From Notholithocarpus densiflorus (lineage: Eukaryota; Streptophyta; Magnoliopsida; Fagales; Fagaceae), in NCBI GenBank assembly GCA_030021035.2, contig JARYZH020000014.1:6193228-6257227 (forward strand): DNA of 64,000 nt, read 5' to 3'. The translations under genes were made by a program, and so were the position numbers. Below the pieces are notes generated by a model. The model was not told where the DNA came from and made no database searches. It saw only the letters and a program-made list of their open reading frames with translations. Numbering within the stretch: the first letter of the stretch is position 1; each line of letters starts with the position of its first letter. Positions 32,600-43,736 of this stretch are shown piece after piece.

Positions 32600-35378
32600 C
32601 AAATCTTTTTCTTAAAAAAAAAAAAAAAAAGTTAGTGAGACAAAATTCATGTTCATATAATTTCTTGAACTTCTTAAATAAAATTTCATATTGGGTACAA
32701 GTAGATTTATTAAAGAGTAATTTCTGATTTGAATCAATAACAACAAAATACAACTATACAGGCAATCAAGTTGGACAAAATGCCAGTTTTTATTGGGCTT
32801 CAAGTGTTCAAGGTCAACGTTTCTTATATATGGTAGTTATGCTGTAGTATTCCAACTTGTCGGTTTTTTGGAGTTAAAGTCAATGGATCTTCAATAATTT
32901 ACTTATTTAATTATACAAATATGTGAGCATCTTCAATGCAAAGCATCCATGCATTATTAACGTATTGAAAAAGAAAATTACATGCATGCCATACGATGTG
33001 AGATTCGGACGATGTTGTTAGATAAACTTAAGCAATTTAAAAGTGGAAAAGAACAGATAGAGAAAGAAAGGTCTAAGCTATGGTTGGAATCTTATGCTAT
33101 TTAAGTGAATAGTAGGTTGCTTTGGAAAATAAAATAAATGCTAGTATTAGTTTAAAGGAGACTTATAAGTCCTTGACATGGACTTTGGAGGTTAAGTTCT
33201 GACGTGAACTTCTTAATATTATTATTGTTATTATTATTATTTTTTTTTTTCTGTTTTAGGTATGTCTACTGAGATTTAAGTAATTCTTAATTCATAATTT
33301 TTATAACCCTAGAAGAGAAGAAGGGAAAGAGATACAAAATTACAAACAACTTGAAATTTGTGATGAAAGAGTTATAATTGGTGATGGGAAGCCATGCATG
33401 CTAATGTTTTAATAGGGCCAGAGTTCTGACACCACCACACGCTGGGCTGCAGCGTAATTTTGAAGTTACAACACATCATGGCCTGCATTGGACACAATCA
33501 TCTGGTTGCTCAAATTTGGTCCAGTATAAATTTTTTTTTTTTTTTTGGCTTTCCTAGTGAACATTTAGCTCAAAATGGCAATTTTATATGGCTTCTAGAC
33601 AACCCTTTTCAATCATTGTCTTATTGGGCTAATAATAATCTGATTTGGTGAGATTCTTTTGTGGTTGATTAGAGACTAACATAGCAATTCAATCCAGCCA
33701 CATGAGTTGAGAGAAGAGAAAACAGATCAGTTTCCACTCATGGTTCAAAAAACAATTGCTCATGATTGGAAGCAGTGTTTCTATGAAGTTAGAAAAGGTC
33801 ATATAATCTGTGGAAATATATATGTTGCTAATGTTGGTTGGTGAGCAAGAATTAATTGAAAGATATTACCCTATGGATTGAAGCCTTTTGGGATCAAGCA
33901 GTTGGAGCATATATTCATAATAACTTCATTAAGTCAATCATTTAACTTATGTTCAATCACTTTGACATTATTTTGCAGCATTGCTGAACATCACATGCTA
34001 AATCACCTCATGATATTGTAATTAATATGTTGGACATAAGCCACCTTCCTATCCCCACTAGTTACTAACTACATTAAAAAAAATGTTGGACAAAAGTATT
34101 TATCGTTAAGTGATAGTGATACCTTTTAAGTAAATATTGGGTTTTAGTGCATTGGCTATATCGACCATGAAGAACGTTTATTGAATCATTTGAATGCTAC
34201 ACTTCCAATCCATATTGCAGTTTCCAATCTAAGCCAGAAGCAGCAAAAAATATTAATAATAAAGAAAGAAAAAAGGAGTAAAGCAAATCAATAAAAGAAA
34301 CGAATGTAGAAGAATATAATTGGGTAAACTCGTATGGCAAGCATAATGACCAAACAAAAAGTTACAAAATGGTCAGCTGCTCAATCTAAAGGGGAATAGC
34401 TTTTAACGAAGAGGGTACTGAATAAAAAAAAAATTTAAGACAGCTTTGGGAAATCTTGATGTATAGGTGGGGTTGAAATGTGAAGGCGTGCACCAACCTT
34501 GCTGATGATTGAGTAGAAGAGCATGTCTAATAAAAGCACAACAAACAAACCCATCCTTTATATACCTTTTGCCTATATGAGTGCCATGCATGTAAAGTAA
34601 AAAATTATAAAATTATAAAAATTAAGTTTTGAGTTGTCTTAATCTTTGTCTTTTCAATGCTTTATGTAACCCTTCGTCTCTCCCTTTCATACACATACAC
34701 AAATGGAAACACAAACAGAAGTGGGCAGCTCATGCAAAGTAGAAATGTTAGGGAAAACAGAAACATAATTGTAAGTTTGTAACTGGAAACATTGTCATCC
34801 TAATACGTCTCATTATCATTTAAGTGATCAGGGTTGGCAGTATAGCCAAATACTGAAAAACAAAAGTTGGAGCTCCCTCTAGTTTGAAAGTCTTCTCAAG
34901 CAAATAGTTTCCATGTAAAAAAGACACAATATAATTAATGTCATTCAAATAATAAAAGCAAAAATAAAAGATTTTATGTAGTACATAATGATTAACAATA
35001 TAAAGAAAATATAGAGAAGTAGCTGTCCTGTCATGGTGGGGTTTTGACATAGTGTTAAGAGGCAGGTGTGCTTATATTCTCAGTCAAATGACATGATCAT
35101 TTGTTCCTCAAAAAAAAAATGACATGATCATTTCTTAAGGAAAATGTGACAGAAAGGAAAAAGAAAATACTATGTGTATGAGAGAAAGAGAGGAGAGAGA
35201 GAGGGATAAACCCTTCCCCACATTGGGGTCACATTGGATAATCACGCTCCAACACCTTATTATCACCAATCCATGTTAGAGGAATCATGAAAGCTGACAA
35301 ACATGATACACCTACACAAACCCCTTTCTTCTTCTACTCTGAATAAATAAAACAAAGACATTAATTAAGACTTTCCCT
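32600..35378. other. upstream region of the laccase, no gene recognised
   Basis: 2.8 kb of AT-rich sequence between MITE A3 and the laccase promoter. I see no coding region or transposon termini. An incomplete AC-type MYB motif (CACCTACA, about 35310) lies near the promoter, but it is too short to call. Confidence 0.4.
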
Positions 35379-35381
35379 CTA

Positions 35382-35389
35382 TTATAAAG
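35382..35389 (+). promoter_or_regulatory. probable TATA box of the laccase gene
   Basis: TTATAAAG, 90 bp before the ATG, followed by a C-rich patch and then the (CT)n run. Spacing fits a leader of about 60 nt. Confidence 0.55.
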
Positions 35390-35426
35390 CCCCCCCTTCA
35401 CCCCCATCTTGCTCTTCAATTAATCC

Positions 35427-35428
<2 letters not shown>

Positions 35429-35469
<41 letters not shown>
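35429..35469 (+). repeat. (CT)n in the laccase 5' leader
   Basis: A 41-bp perfect CT run ending 9 bp before the start codon. Pyrimidine-rich leaders are common in plant promoters (Y patch/GAGA-type). Confidence 0.9.
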
Positions 35470-35472
<3 letters not shown>

Positions 35473-35478
35473 GAGAAG

Positions 35479-38400
35479 ATGGCCAACTTAGCCACCTCAC
35501 TTGTTGTGCTATGGTTAAGCTTAATATCTTATGCTTACAATGTGCATGCTACGCGTATGGCACACTGGCCTAGAGGAAGCTCAACCAGGTTCTATGATTT
35601 CAAGGTTACTTACTAATCCCTATATAAGCATTGGAATGTCATATTTTTAACCTCTATTTTTCATTTTTTTTTCCTCTATATATTCGAGCATGCATGCATG
35701 TCTATTAATGAAGTTTTTATTTAATGGCATATAGATACAAACTTTGAAAATTACAAAACTGTGCAACACCAAGGAACTAGTCACAGTCAACGGAATATTT
35801 CCAGGCCCTGTAATTTATGCCCAAGAAGATGACAGAATAATTGTCAAAATTACCAATGAGACACCATACAACACCACAATCCACTGGTACGTTAACCCTA
35901 TTAATGTACTTATTTCTTTGATCAGTCATAAGATTACTTGTATTAAATATATATTAACTTCATTATTCTATTAAGGCATGGAGTCAGGCAGAGACTATCT
36001 TGCTGGTTCGATGGGCCTTCGTTCATCACACAGTGTCCAATTCAGTCTGGCCAGACTTTTACGTATGAGTTCACATTGGTGAATCAAAAGGGCACCTTTT
36101 TCTGGCATGCTCATGTTTCTTGGCTCCGGGCTACACTTTATGGTGCCTTTGTGGTATATCCAAAGCCTGGGGTCCCTTACCCATTTAAGTACCCATATCA
36201 AGAGCATATTCTACTCCTAGGTACGTATATTAGTATATACATTAATGATTATCATTTATTTTTTGCTGCGCACTCATCGAACACACTGCTATATGAATTA
36301 AAATTGTGTTTCCAAAACACAATTTCAAAGGAAGTGTATGAGAGTGTGCAATAGTGAGTGTGTGACAAGATTTTTCCTTAGTATATATGTAGCAATTTAA
36401 AATGAAAATTGCTTCTACTTATTATGTTGCATGTTGGATGAATTGGGAATATGGCAGGGGAGTATTGGAATAAAGATGTGGTACAACTTGAACGCGCCAC
36501 TGTAGCAAGCGGTGGAAATCCTCCAATAACAGATGCTTATACAATTAATGGTCACCCAGGCCCCAACTACAATTGCTCCAACAATGGTAATAAAAAGTTA
36601 TTGGAGTAATTTATATTGGTTAATTATGACTAACTTGTAAAAACCCACTTCATCTAATCATTTGCTTTTGAAAACTGCTAGTAAAATAATTAAATTGTTT
36701 ATATTAGTCAAACAAGATGTTCCAATTAATCAGATGCTTGAGATATTCCTGATTCACATATCACAAACGATTAAGCAATTTCACTGATTAATTAGTATTC
36801 GATTTCTTCCATGTATAGAGATTCTGTATTATCTTATAAAGCAACCACTACCTAATCATAATGACTTTTTTTCTTTGGGAACAAACATAATGGTGTCAAA
36901 CTGTCAATCTCTTACGTTATCTAACACAATAATCAATCAATCTATTAATTTGGATTTTAGCCAATGAGTCTAACGTATGAAAAATTTCACAATTTTTTTC
37001 ACATAATGATTAGATTACATATTGTGATATGTATAACAATGATGTCAATAGTGTAATTATATAAAAGTAATATTATTTTAATCAAAATTTATCATGTTAG
37101 TCATTATTAAAGTGTAATTATATAAAAGTAATATTATTCTAATCACAATTCATCATATCAGCAATTATTAAAATGTAATTATATAAAAGTAATATTATTC
37201 TAATCACAATTTATCATATCAGAAATTATTAAAAAAGGTTGTGAAAATTTTGTGTTTATAACATTACTTTCATGCTAGCTAATTATCTAATAATCCTATA
37301 ATCATAATTTTTTTTTCCTTATCTAATATGCTGATTATTTCAGATGTGTACAAGATCGATGTTGTTCCTGGGAAGACATATTTGTTAAGGCTGATTAACG
37401 CAGGCTTAAACTCTGAGAACTTTTTTGCCATTGCTAATCACAAATTAACCATCGTGGAAGCCGATGCTGAGTACACAAAGCCATTCACCACAGACCGTGT
37501 GATGCTTGGACCAGGCCAGACCATTAATGTCCTTGTCACTGCTAATCAGCCCATAGGAAAATACTCCATGGCCATGGGACCCTACAGTTCTGCCAAGGGT
37601 GCTGCTTTCCAAAATATATCAGCCATTGCCCACTTCCAATACATAGGTGCTGTAACTAATAGCGTATCATTACCTGCTCAATTACCAAGTTTTAGTGACA
37701 ATCTTGCTGTTAAGACAGTCATGGATGGACTAAAAAGCCTAAACACTGTTAATGTTCCGAAAGAGATTGATGCAAACCTTTTCATCACCATCGGATTGAA
37801 TGTCCAAAAATGTCAGTCTAAGACACCCAATCAAAATTGCCAAGGCCTTAATAATGGGGTTATGGCGGCATCTATGAACAACATTAGTTTTATAAAGCCA
37901 CAAATTTCGCTTTTGGAAGCTTACTACAAAAAGATTAATGGTTCTTTCACTGAGGATTTTCCTGGGGTACCCCTTAAGTTCTATGACTTTGTCAATGGGG
38001 CACCTAATAATATTCCTAATGACACACAGGCTTTGAATGGGACTAGGGTCAAGGTCCTTGAATATGGCACTAGGGTGCAACTCATCTTGCAGGACACTGG
38101 GACAGTCACCACTGAGAATCACCCAATTCATCTTCATGGCTATAGCTTCTATGTTGTGGGGTATGGCACTGGGAACTATAATCCACAAACTGCAAATTTC
38201 AACTTGGTTGATCCACCTTACATGAACACTATTGGAGTTCCTGCTGGTGGATGGGCTGCTATTCGGTTCCTCGCTGACAATCCAGGTATTTCTCTTTCGA
38301 GTAATGTTAAGGATATAACATTTTTTCATCTTTTGTTACAATTAGATTTACATCACATTCACTTGGGTCCACCACTCGCATCATTTTTATTATGCACTAA

Positions 38401-38609
38401 TTACAGTTAATTATGTCAATAGTTATGAAAATTTTTGGTTATTGCTTATGTAAGTAATTACTTCAATTTTTATTGCAGGGGTTTGGTTTATGCACTGTCA
38501 CTTAGACATACATCAATCATGGGGATTAGGCACGTCTTTCATTGTCAAGAACGGGGAGGGGGTCCTGGAAACACTTCCTCACCCTCCGGCAGACCTGCCA
38601 CGGTGCTAG
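35479..38609 (+). CDS. laccase (multicopper oxidase), complete, 6 exons, LAC14/15-like
   Basis: Exons are 35479-35604, 35735-35886, 35976-36220, 36458-36586, 37344-38285 and 38479-38609. They give 574 aa, with GT-AG junctions throughout. Exon sizes 152, 245 and 129 bp are the classic plant-laccase pattern. Residues 1-24 are a secretion signal. Three cupredoxin domains follow. Copper ligands are intact: HWHG (92-95), WHAH (136-139), HPIHLHG (477-483) and HCHLDIHQSWG (537-547). The residue at the axial T1 position is Leu548. Numerous NxS/T sites fit a glycosylated apoplastic enzyme. Family role: oxidation of phenolics/monolignols or flavonoids in the cell wall with O2 reduced to water. The RLSCW-type L1 region suggests the LAC14/LAC15 clade, which is inferred and not tested. 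Residue 104 is Phe where most laccases have Ala (WFDGP). Confidence 0.97.
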
Positions 38610-38779
38610 GGTACTGTTGGATAGATGAGAACTGTAATTCTAATGGACTGTTGTGAATTGTGATAGTACTATCCATTATCCAAGCAAGGAATTTTTTAGG
38701 ACAAGTGTGTAATATGTGGGGTTGTTTCATTTCTTTTGGACCATGTAATTGTGATTCTAAAAATGCAAAGGGTTGGATG

Positions 38780-38785
38780 AATAAA
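38780..38785 (+). promoter_or_regulatory. probable laccase poly(A) signal
   Basis: AATAAA 171 nt after the laccase stop codon, in a TG-rich 3' UTR-like context. Confidence 0.5.
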
Positions 38786-38789
38786 ACTG

Positions 38790-39104
38790 CAAGTTTCTTT
38801 GTTGTTAATTTGTTTGGACGTTGTTTTATATATGTTAGGTAGTAACTAGCTGTCCATCACATATTAGGTAGTGAAGTCAACTTCCTCTTTTGGTTCAGCG
38901 AACTAGTCCATCAAGATTCGAAAGGTTATGACTTTCCTTTTTTATGCCAAATAAGGTTATGGCAGTTGAGGAAACCCATTTAAAATATATATTGGACTAC
39001 CTACCTTCAATTAGTGCTGATTAGTGTAGTAATTACACACATTCACACGTTCATTTGGCTGGAATATTTGGACTCTCCACAAAATGTTTATAAAATGGGG
39101 GCTA
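38790..39104. other. laccase downstream flank
   Basis: No additional gene or clear repeat. The right end abuts the LTR remnant. Confidence 0.4.
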
Positions 39105-39624
39105 TGTTGTAGGAAAGCGCCTCTAGATAGCACCCTCACCTTAATATTGATTATGAAAATATTATGACTATAGAAAGATCTCCAAAAAATAAACAATAAG
39201 AACGAAACAAACCCAAAATCAGAAAATAAATAAACACACACAAACTAAAGAACACCAAGGATTTACGTGGTTTGGCTTTTGGCCTAGATCCACGGCAATG
39301 ACGAAAAAAATTCCACTAATCAAATATGGAGATATACAAGTTGATGTATCAGTATTCTCACAATAACCCAATTTCCAATACACCCAATAGCTCTCTCAAA
39401 AATACAAAGAATAGAGAAAACCTTGCACCCTATTCTAAAATAGAGAACTCTCACAAATATGTAGCAGCCAAACTCTCTATTTCACTCTACAATTGCTGCA
39501 ACACATATATCCTATTTATACTAAGGTAAGCCGACTAGGTAATGGTTTGAAAGCAATCCATAACAAGAGTCCTAATAGGACTCGGCCACTTATTAGTGGA
39601 CCAAAAACCAAGCCACACGTGACA
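39105..39624 (-). mobile_element. LTR of a copia-type element (boundaries partly inferred)
   Basis: On the minus strand a purine-rich tract (AAGGTGGAGA, 39626-39635) is followed by TGTCACGTGTGGC, the expected start of a 3' LTR. A TATAAATAG box follows (about 39508-39516), then a segment GCCAAACCACGTAAATCC typical of plant LTR R/U5 regions, and a possible end CTACAACA at 39105. The left limit is the weaker one. Sequence 39636-39850 is the internal region next to the LTR. No pol is left. Confidence 0.6.
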
Positions 39625-39849
39625 ATCTCCACCTTGGCTTGATTTTGGTCAAGCCCCACATATGAAACTTCTCTGCTACCAAACCAAAGCCCCAAGGGCT
39701 ATCACAAACTACAAAGACCCTTGGGAAGTGTGTCTTTGATAGTAAGATTCTTTGATTAGAATCTTCCCTCTTGTTGAACGAAAATTATATCTTGTACCCG
39801 ACATATATGCCGGGTACACCATATACTAGCTCCTTGTTGAAAAGGTTTT

Positions 39850-40397
39850 ACTGTCTTGCTTCCTAAAAAATAAGAATTATAGATACAAGGGGAGTTTGCT
39901 CTAAATAATTAAATCTATTATCAGGTCAAGTTACTAATTAGTTTTTTTTTGGTGTAGCTAGAGTTTGAATTCAATACCCTTATTCAGAGAAAATAAACTT
40001 TACTAATTGAACAAACTAAAACCCCTCCTCAGATTTATGATAATCTTCTAAGATTAATCCATAACTACCTCCCAACCCCACCCCACTATCATTTTATACG
40101 AAGCAAGACCTAGACTTGAGCTTGTTGGATTCATAGTCCACAGAGCTCAACAAACATAATTTCTTTTTGATTCAACATGGGTTGTATAAAATGAGAATGA
40201 ATATAACATAAGAACATATAATCGGATTTATATTGTGGAGAGGATGATATTTTTTATTTTTATTTTTTATAATTTTGAAAGTAGGTCATTTATAAGTATC
40301 CTAATACACTCAATTTTTTTTTTTTTTTTGAGAGGGTTGGTGGGGGGATAAGTAAATTGATTATATAGACAGATCATATTAAGGAGTAGAAACCCAA
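39850..40397. other. intergenic, nothing recognised
   Basis: AT-rich spacer with a T-run at 40314-40329. No feature supported. Confidence 0.4.
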
Positions 40398-40740
40398 TAA
40401 TTTAATGAGTCTAGTTAATGGGTGCCTTTAGAGCATTTGTGAATGAAATATTTTAAGAAAGTTTTGATATCATATTATGAGAAGGACAAAACTTAGGTGC
40501 TGTTCCTTAAGTTCTCCTATTAAGATTCAGCCATGTGACTACTTAACTTAAAAATACACTTCCATCCTATGAGAAAAAATCCACATGGCAGAATATTAAA
40601 ATAAGAACCTAAGGAACAGCACTTAAGTACTGTACTTAAGTCTTGTTCTTATGAGAAATATAAAAAGTGGTAAAAAAAATCAGTTATTTTTTTACCCATT
40701 AAAAAATTATAAACATGGTTCATAAACCAAAATCCTTAAG
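40398..40740. mobile_element. MITE family F copy interrupted by another MITE
   Basis: The left arm (TTAATGGGTGCCTTTAGAGC and AAGAAAGTTTTGATATCATA) belongs to family F, and the right arm continues after 40645. Between them is a separate inverted-repeat element, 40486-40645, with arms ACTTAGGTGCTGTTCCTTAA and CTAAGGAACAGCACTTAAGT. This is a nested insertion. Confidence 0.6.
40486..40645. mobile_element. nested 160-bp MITE
   Basis: About 50-bp inverted arms: TAGGTGCTGTTCCTTAAGTT...TCAGCCATGTG pairs with CACATGGCAGAATATTAAAA...CCTAAGGAACAGCACTTAA. Inserted in a family F MITE. Confidence 0.7.
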
Positions 40741-41094
40741 ATATCGTTAACTTTTTCCTAATCTAATAATTCTAGAATACCTCTCTCCAAAGCTTCTACC
40801 CTAACTCGTTGGGATTCTATAAAGCTTCTACTCTAAATCATTGGGATTCTATTAACAGTGAAAGATACTCAATTCAAAGCCTTATTCCATAACAGAAATA
40901 ACTTGGTAACCGCAAGGAAATAAATGCCTAGGTAACATTATGCTTAGACTTCATTTGGATGAATTTAATTTTCACTTTAAAAAAATGTACAATTTTTTTA
41001 AAGTATCACATTAAAAAAAAAAATTGAGAAACCACTTTTTTAAGTTATTGCTGTACTTTTATACAACAAACAAATAAACTGATGAAAAAAACTT

Positions 41095-41462
41095 GGCCAA
41101 AATGCAAAACACCCTTTAAAATTTTGGTCTGTTAAAACACCCCCTAAGGTTTTAACTTTTAATGCTTTCGTATAATTCCTTAAAGTTTTTATATCCACCA
41201 AATTGACCCTTGTAACTAACTTTGTTAGCTCTTATGGATAGAAGAATGACGTGGCAATGACGTGACTACATAAAGAAAACTAACTAACTAATTTGCATTA
41301 CTAATCATGTGAATTTTCTATTCATAAAGCTAATTAGAAGTTAGTCCCATGGATCAATTTGACAGATATAAAAACCTCAGGAAGTTATAAGGAAAAATTG
41401 AATCATAAGAGATGTTTTTGCAACTAAGCCAAACCTCAAGTGAGTGTTTTTGCATTTAAGCC
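41095..41462. mobile_element. MULE-type MITE, 368 bp
   Basis: Left end GGCCAAAATGCAAAACACCC pairs with right end GAGTGTTTTTGCATTTAAGCC. Interior words (TTAAAGTTTTTATATCCACC ... GATATAAAAACCTCAGGAAG) also pair, so the terminal repeats extend inward. A 9-bp duplication is only weakly visible (AAAAAAACT against AAATAAATT). No coding capacity. Confidence 0.65.
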
Positions 41463-43590
41463 AAATAAATTCATCAAAATTTACACTAGAATTACTATAA
41501 TCAATAGACGTTAAAAATAATTATAAGAAGAAGAAAGTATCTCGTGAGACGGTCTCATGAAACCTATATCTTAATGACATGTGGGTCTCACATGAGATCG
41601 TACAAGAATTTTCCTTACTGGAAGACAAATAGAACAAACTAGCTTTAACAACTAATCTGTAGCATGCCCGAAAGTCAAGGGAAGTACAAAGAAGCTGGTG
41701 TTAATGACTAAGATCCTTTGAAAGGTGGCTACTGGTTAGCACCAACCTATATATGGTTGGGACTTGGGAGTCAAATACTCTTTCATTTGATACGAGGGGA
41801 TAGAAGTACAAAATTCATTCTGCATACCTTTAAAGAGAAATTCTAGTTCACAGTGGTTGTCCAATAGCAACAAGCCATGCATGGTAAGGTTCCACCGAGC
41901 ATGATCTTTCGCCATCGGTGTCATCTGATCTCCCACCACAAGATAATCTTCTGGATAAAGCACTGGCCTGGGGATTCGTTCAAATATCCAAGCCAAGAAA
42001 TTTAGTGGAATGTCAAACCCCTCAATTCATTTTGATATATGTACCACAGGATCACACTTTAATCTCAAACTCGAGAGATGTCGGTGATTGAAACAAAAGA
42101 AGTAATCGTATTATATGTAGTGCAGCAGAAACCCAAATTAAAAAATATTACTTCATCAAAAAAACATTAAAATACTACTAAAGCACTGGTAGTACTAGAA
42201 TGATGGTACAATAAACTTGGGGAGTACAATACTATACCTGGGAGTACAATACTTACCAGATTCCTGAAGAATTTAAAAGCACAATTATAAAGTAATGAAC
42301 TAATAACTGACACTGTTTGTGATTTGGTAGTAAGAGTTTTTGTATTGATCCACGTGATATTTGGTAGGAGTTAAGAAGTTCGAGTATGCTTGAACGAATG
42401 TATTATGTCTACGATGATAACCCTATCAAGACTCGGTAGTACACGTGATATTACTCATTATTATCATATAGTGTAGACAAAGACTTATATTTTTTTTTAA
42501 TTCAGCCAAAAAACAAAGTGATGAACTAATATTACACAAGGATTCTTTCAGCACCAGCAGAGACACAGTTTTCAATAAAAAAGAAAAAAAAAAAAAACAC
42601 AGTTTTTAATTGCGCATCTTCCCTCTAATCATATATAGGTCCGATTAATGTATGCCACAAATCTGTTTTTGGAAAAAGTTTTATCTGGAATTGAAAAAGC
42701 TGCCAAAACTTTTTCAATTCCCGATAAATTTTTTTCCAAAAATAGTATACTATTGTGTGCCGTAAGGCACACGTTAGTAAAATCCATCGTATATAGCATT
42801 GTTAATTAGTCATTGGGCTTAGGGAAAGCCCTTGGAAATATTGTTCAAAGAAACAAGTGCAGCTAACAGCCCAACATATCATACTATTCATAGCATTGAA
42901 AGTAAATCCAACAACCCAACTTTCCTCGGATAGCAATGCTGGTACAACCACCCCTCAAAACAACATAGATTTTCAGTACATAATAAGTAACGTACAGAAA
43001 TCAATGATAAATAGGACCAGTCATTTTCTTCCGTTGAAAGCAGGTGACATGCATTTTTATCCCTTCCATTGAGAAGCCTCTTGCTCAAATGAGTATTCCG
43101 CAAACACAGTTGGGAAAGATTGGACTTTCCACAAGAATTTCCATATCAGTTCCTTTTACAATGTTGGATTGGGATGCTCATTTAAGCAAGATGCATTGCA
43201 TGGAAAGGCTAGTGGACATCCACAACATCAAATCAAAGATTTCACATCAAAGAGGTATGTATAACTCTTTACCTGTCTCAGTACTAGTCACTCATTGCTC
43301 ATAAATTGTATTGCCTAATCTACACATGATTAAAAATTAGGAGGAAAAGTCATCCATCCAAATAGGTCTCCTCCACGCAAGTTCCTTTCAAATGTTGGAA
43401 TGGGCTGTCACTTAGGCAAAGATGCTTTGCATTGAAGGCTAGTAGACATCTACAACATCAAAATAAAGGCTTCACATAAATGAGGTATGTAAAACTCTTT
43501 AACTGTTTCAGTACTAGTCATGAATTGTACTGCCTGATCTAGACATAACCAAAGAATTACAAGTCATACATCTACACAAATATATCTCCC
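41463..43590. other. downstream of the PPOX-like gene; degenerate 350-bp duplication
   Basis: 43062-43320 and about 43405-43555 share words (AAAGATGCATTGCAT-like, GGCTAGTGGACATCCACAAC / GGCTAGTAGACATCTACAAC, GAGGTATGTATAACTCTTTA / GAGGTATGTAAAACTCTTTA), indicating an old duplication offset by about 240 bp. A minus-strand frame at 41736-41996 has no recognisable domain. No gene is called. Confidence 0.5.
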
Positions 43591-43591
43591 T

Positions 43592-43597
43592 TTTATT
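43592..43597 (-). promoter_or_regulatory. possible poly(A) signal of the PPOX-like gene
   Basis: AATAAA on the minus strand, 140 nt after the stop codon. Confidence 0.4.
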
Positions 43598-43736
43598 TTT
43601 AGAAGAAAAAGAAAATCAATTTATACAATGCACTAGGGAGAGATCATGAAAAGAATCTCTCTATAATCAATTTGATAAATGACTTCTTAATTGGCAACTT
43701 GTTTCAAATTGGAATCCAAAAATCAAAAAGCAGATA

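Noticed and set aside
35300..35320. AC-element (MYB site) upstream of the laccase
   Set aside because: CACCTACA is only a partial match to ACCTACC-type elements, and a 7-bp match is expected by chance.
37739..38329. 196-codon minus-strand frame
   Set aside because: Antisense to laccase exon 5. It has no family resemblance, and the plus-strand frame carries the copper motifs.
41736..41996. 86-codon minus-strand frame downstream of the PPOX-like gene
   Set aside because: The start codon and flanks are unconvincing, no domain is recognised, and no exon partners with splice signals were found.
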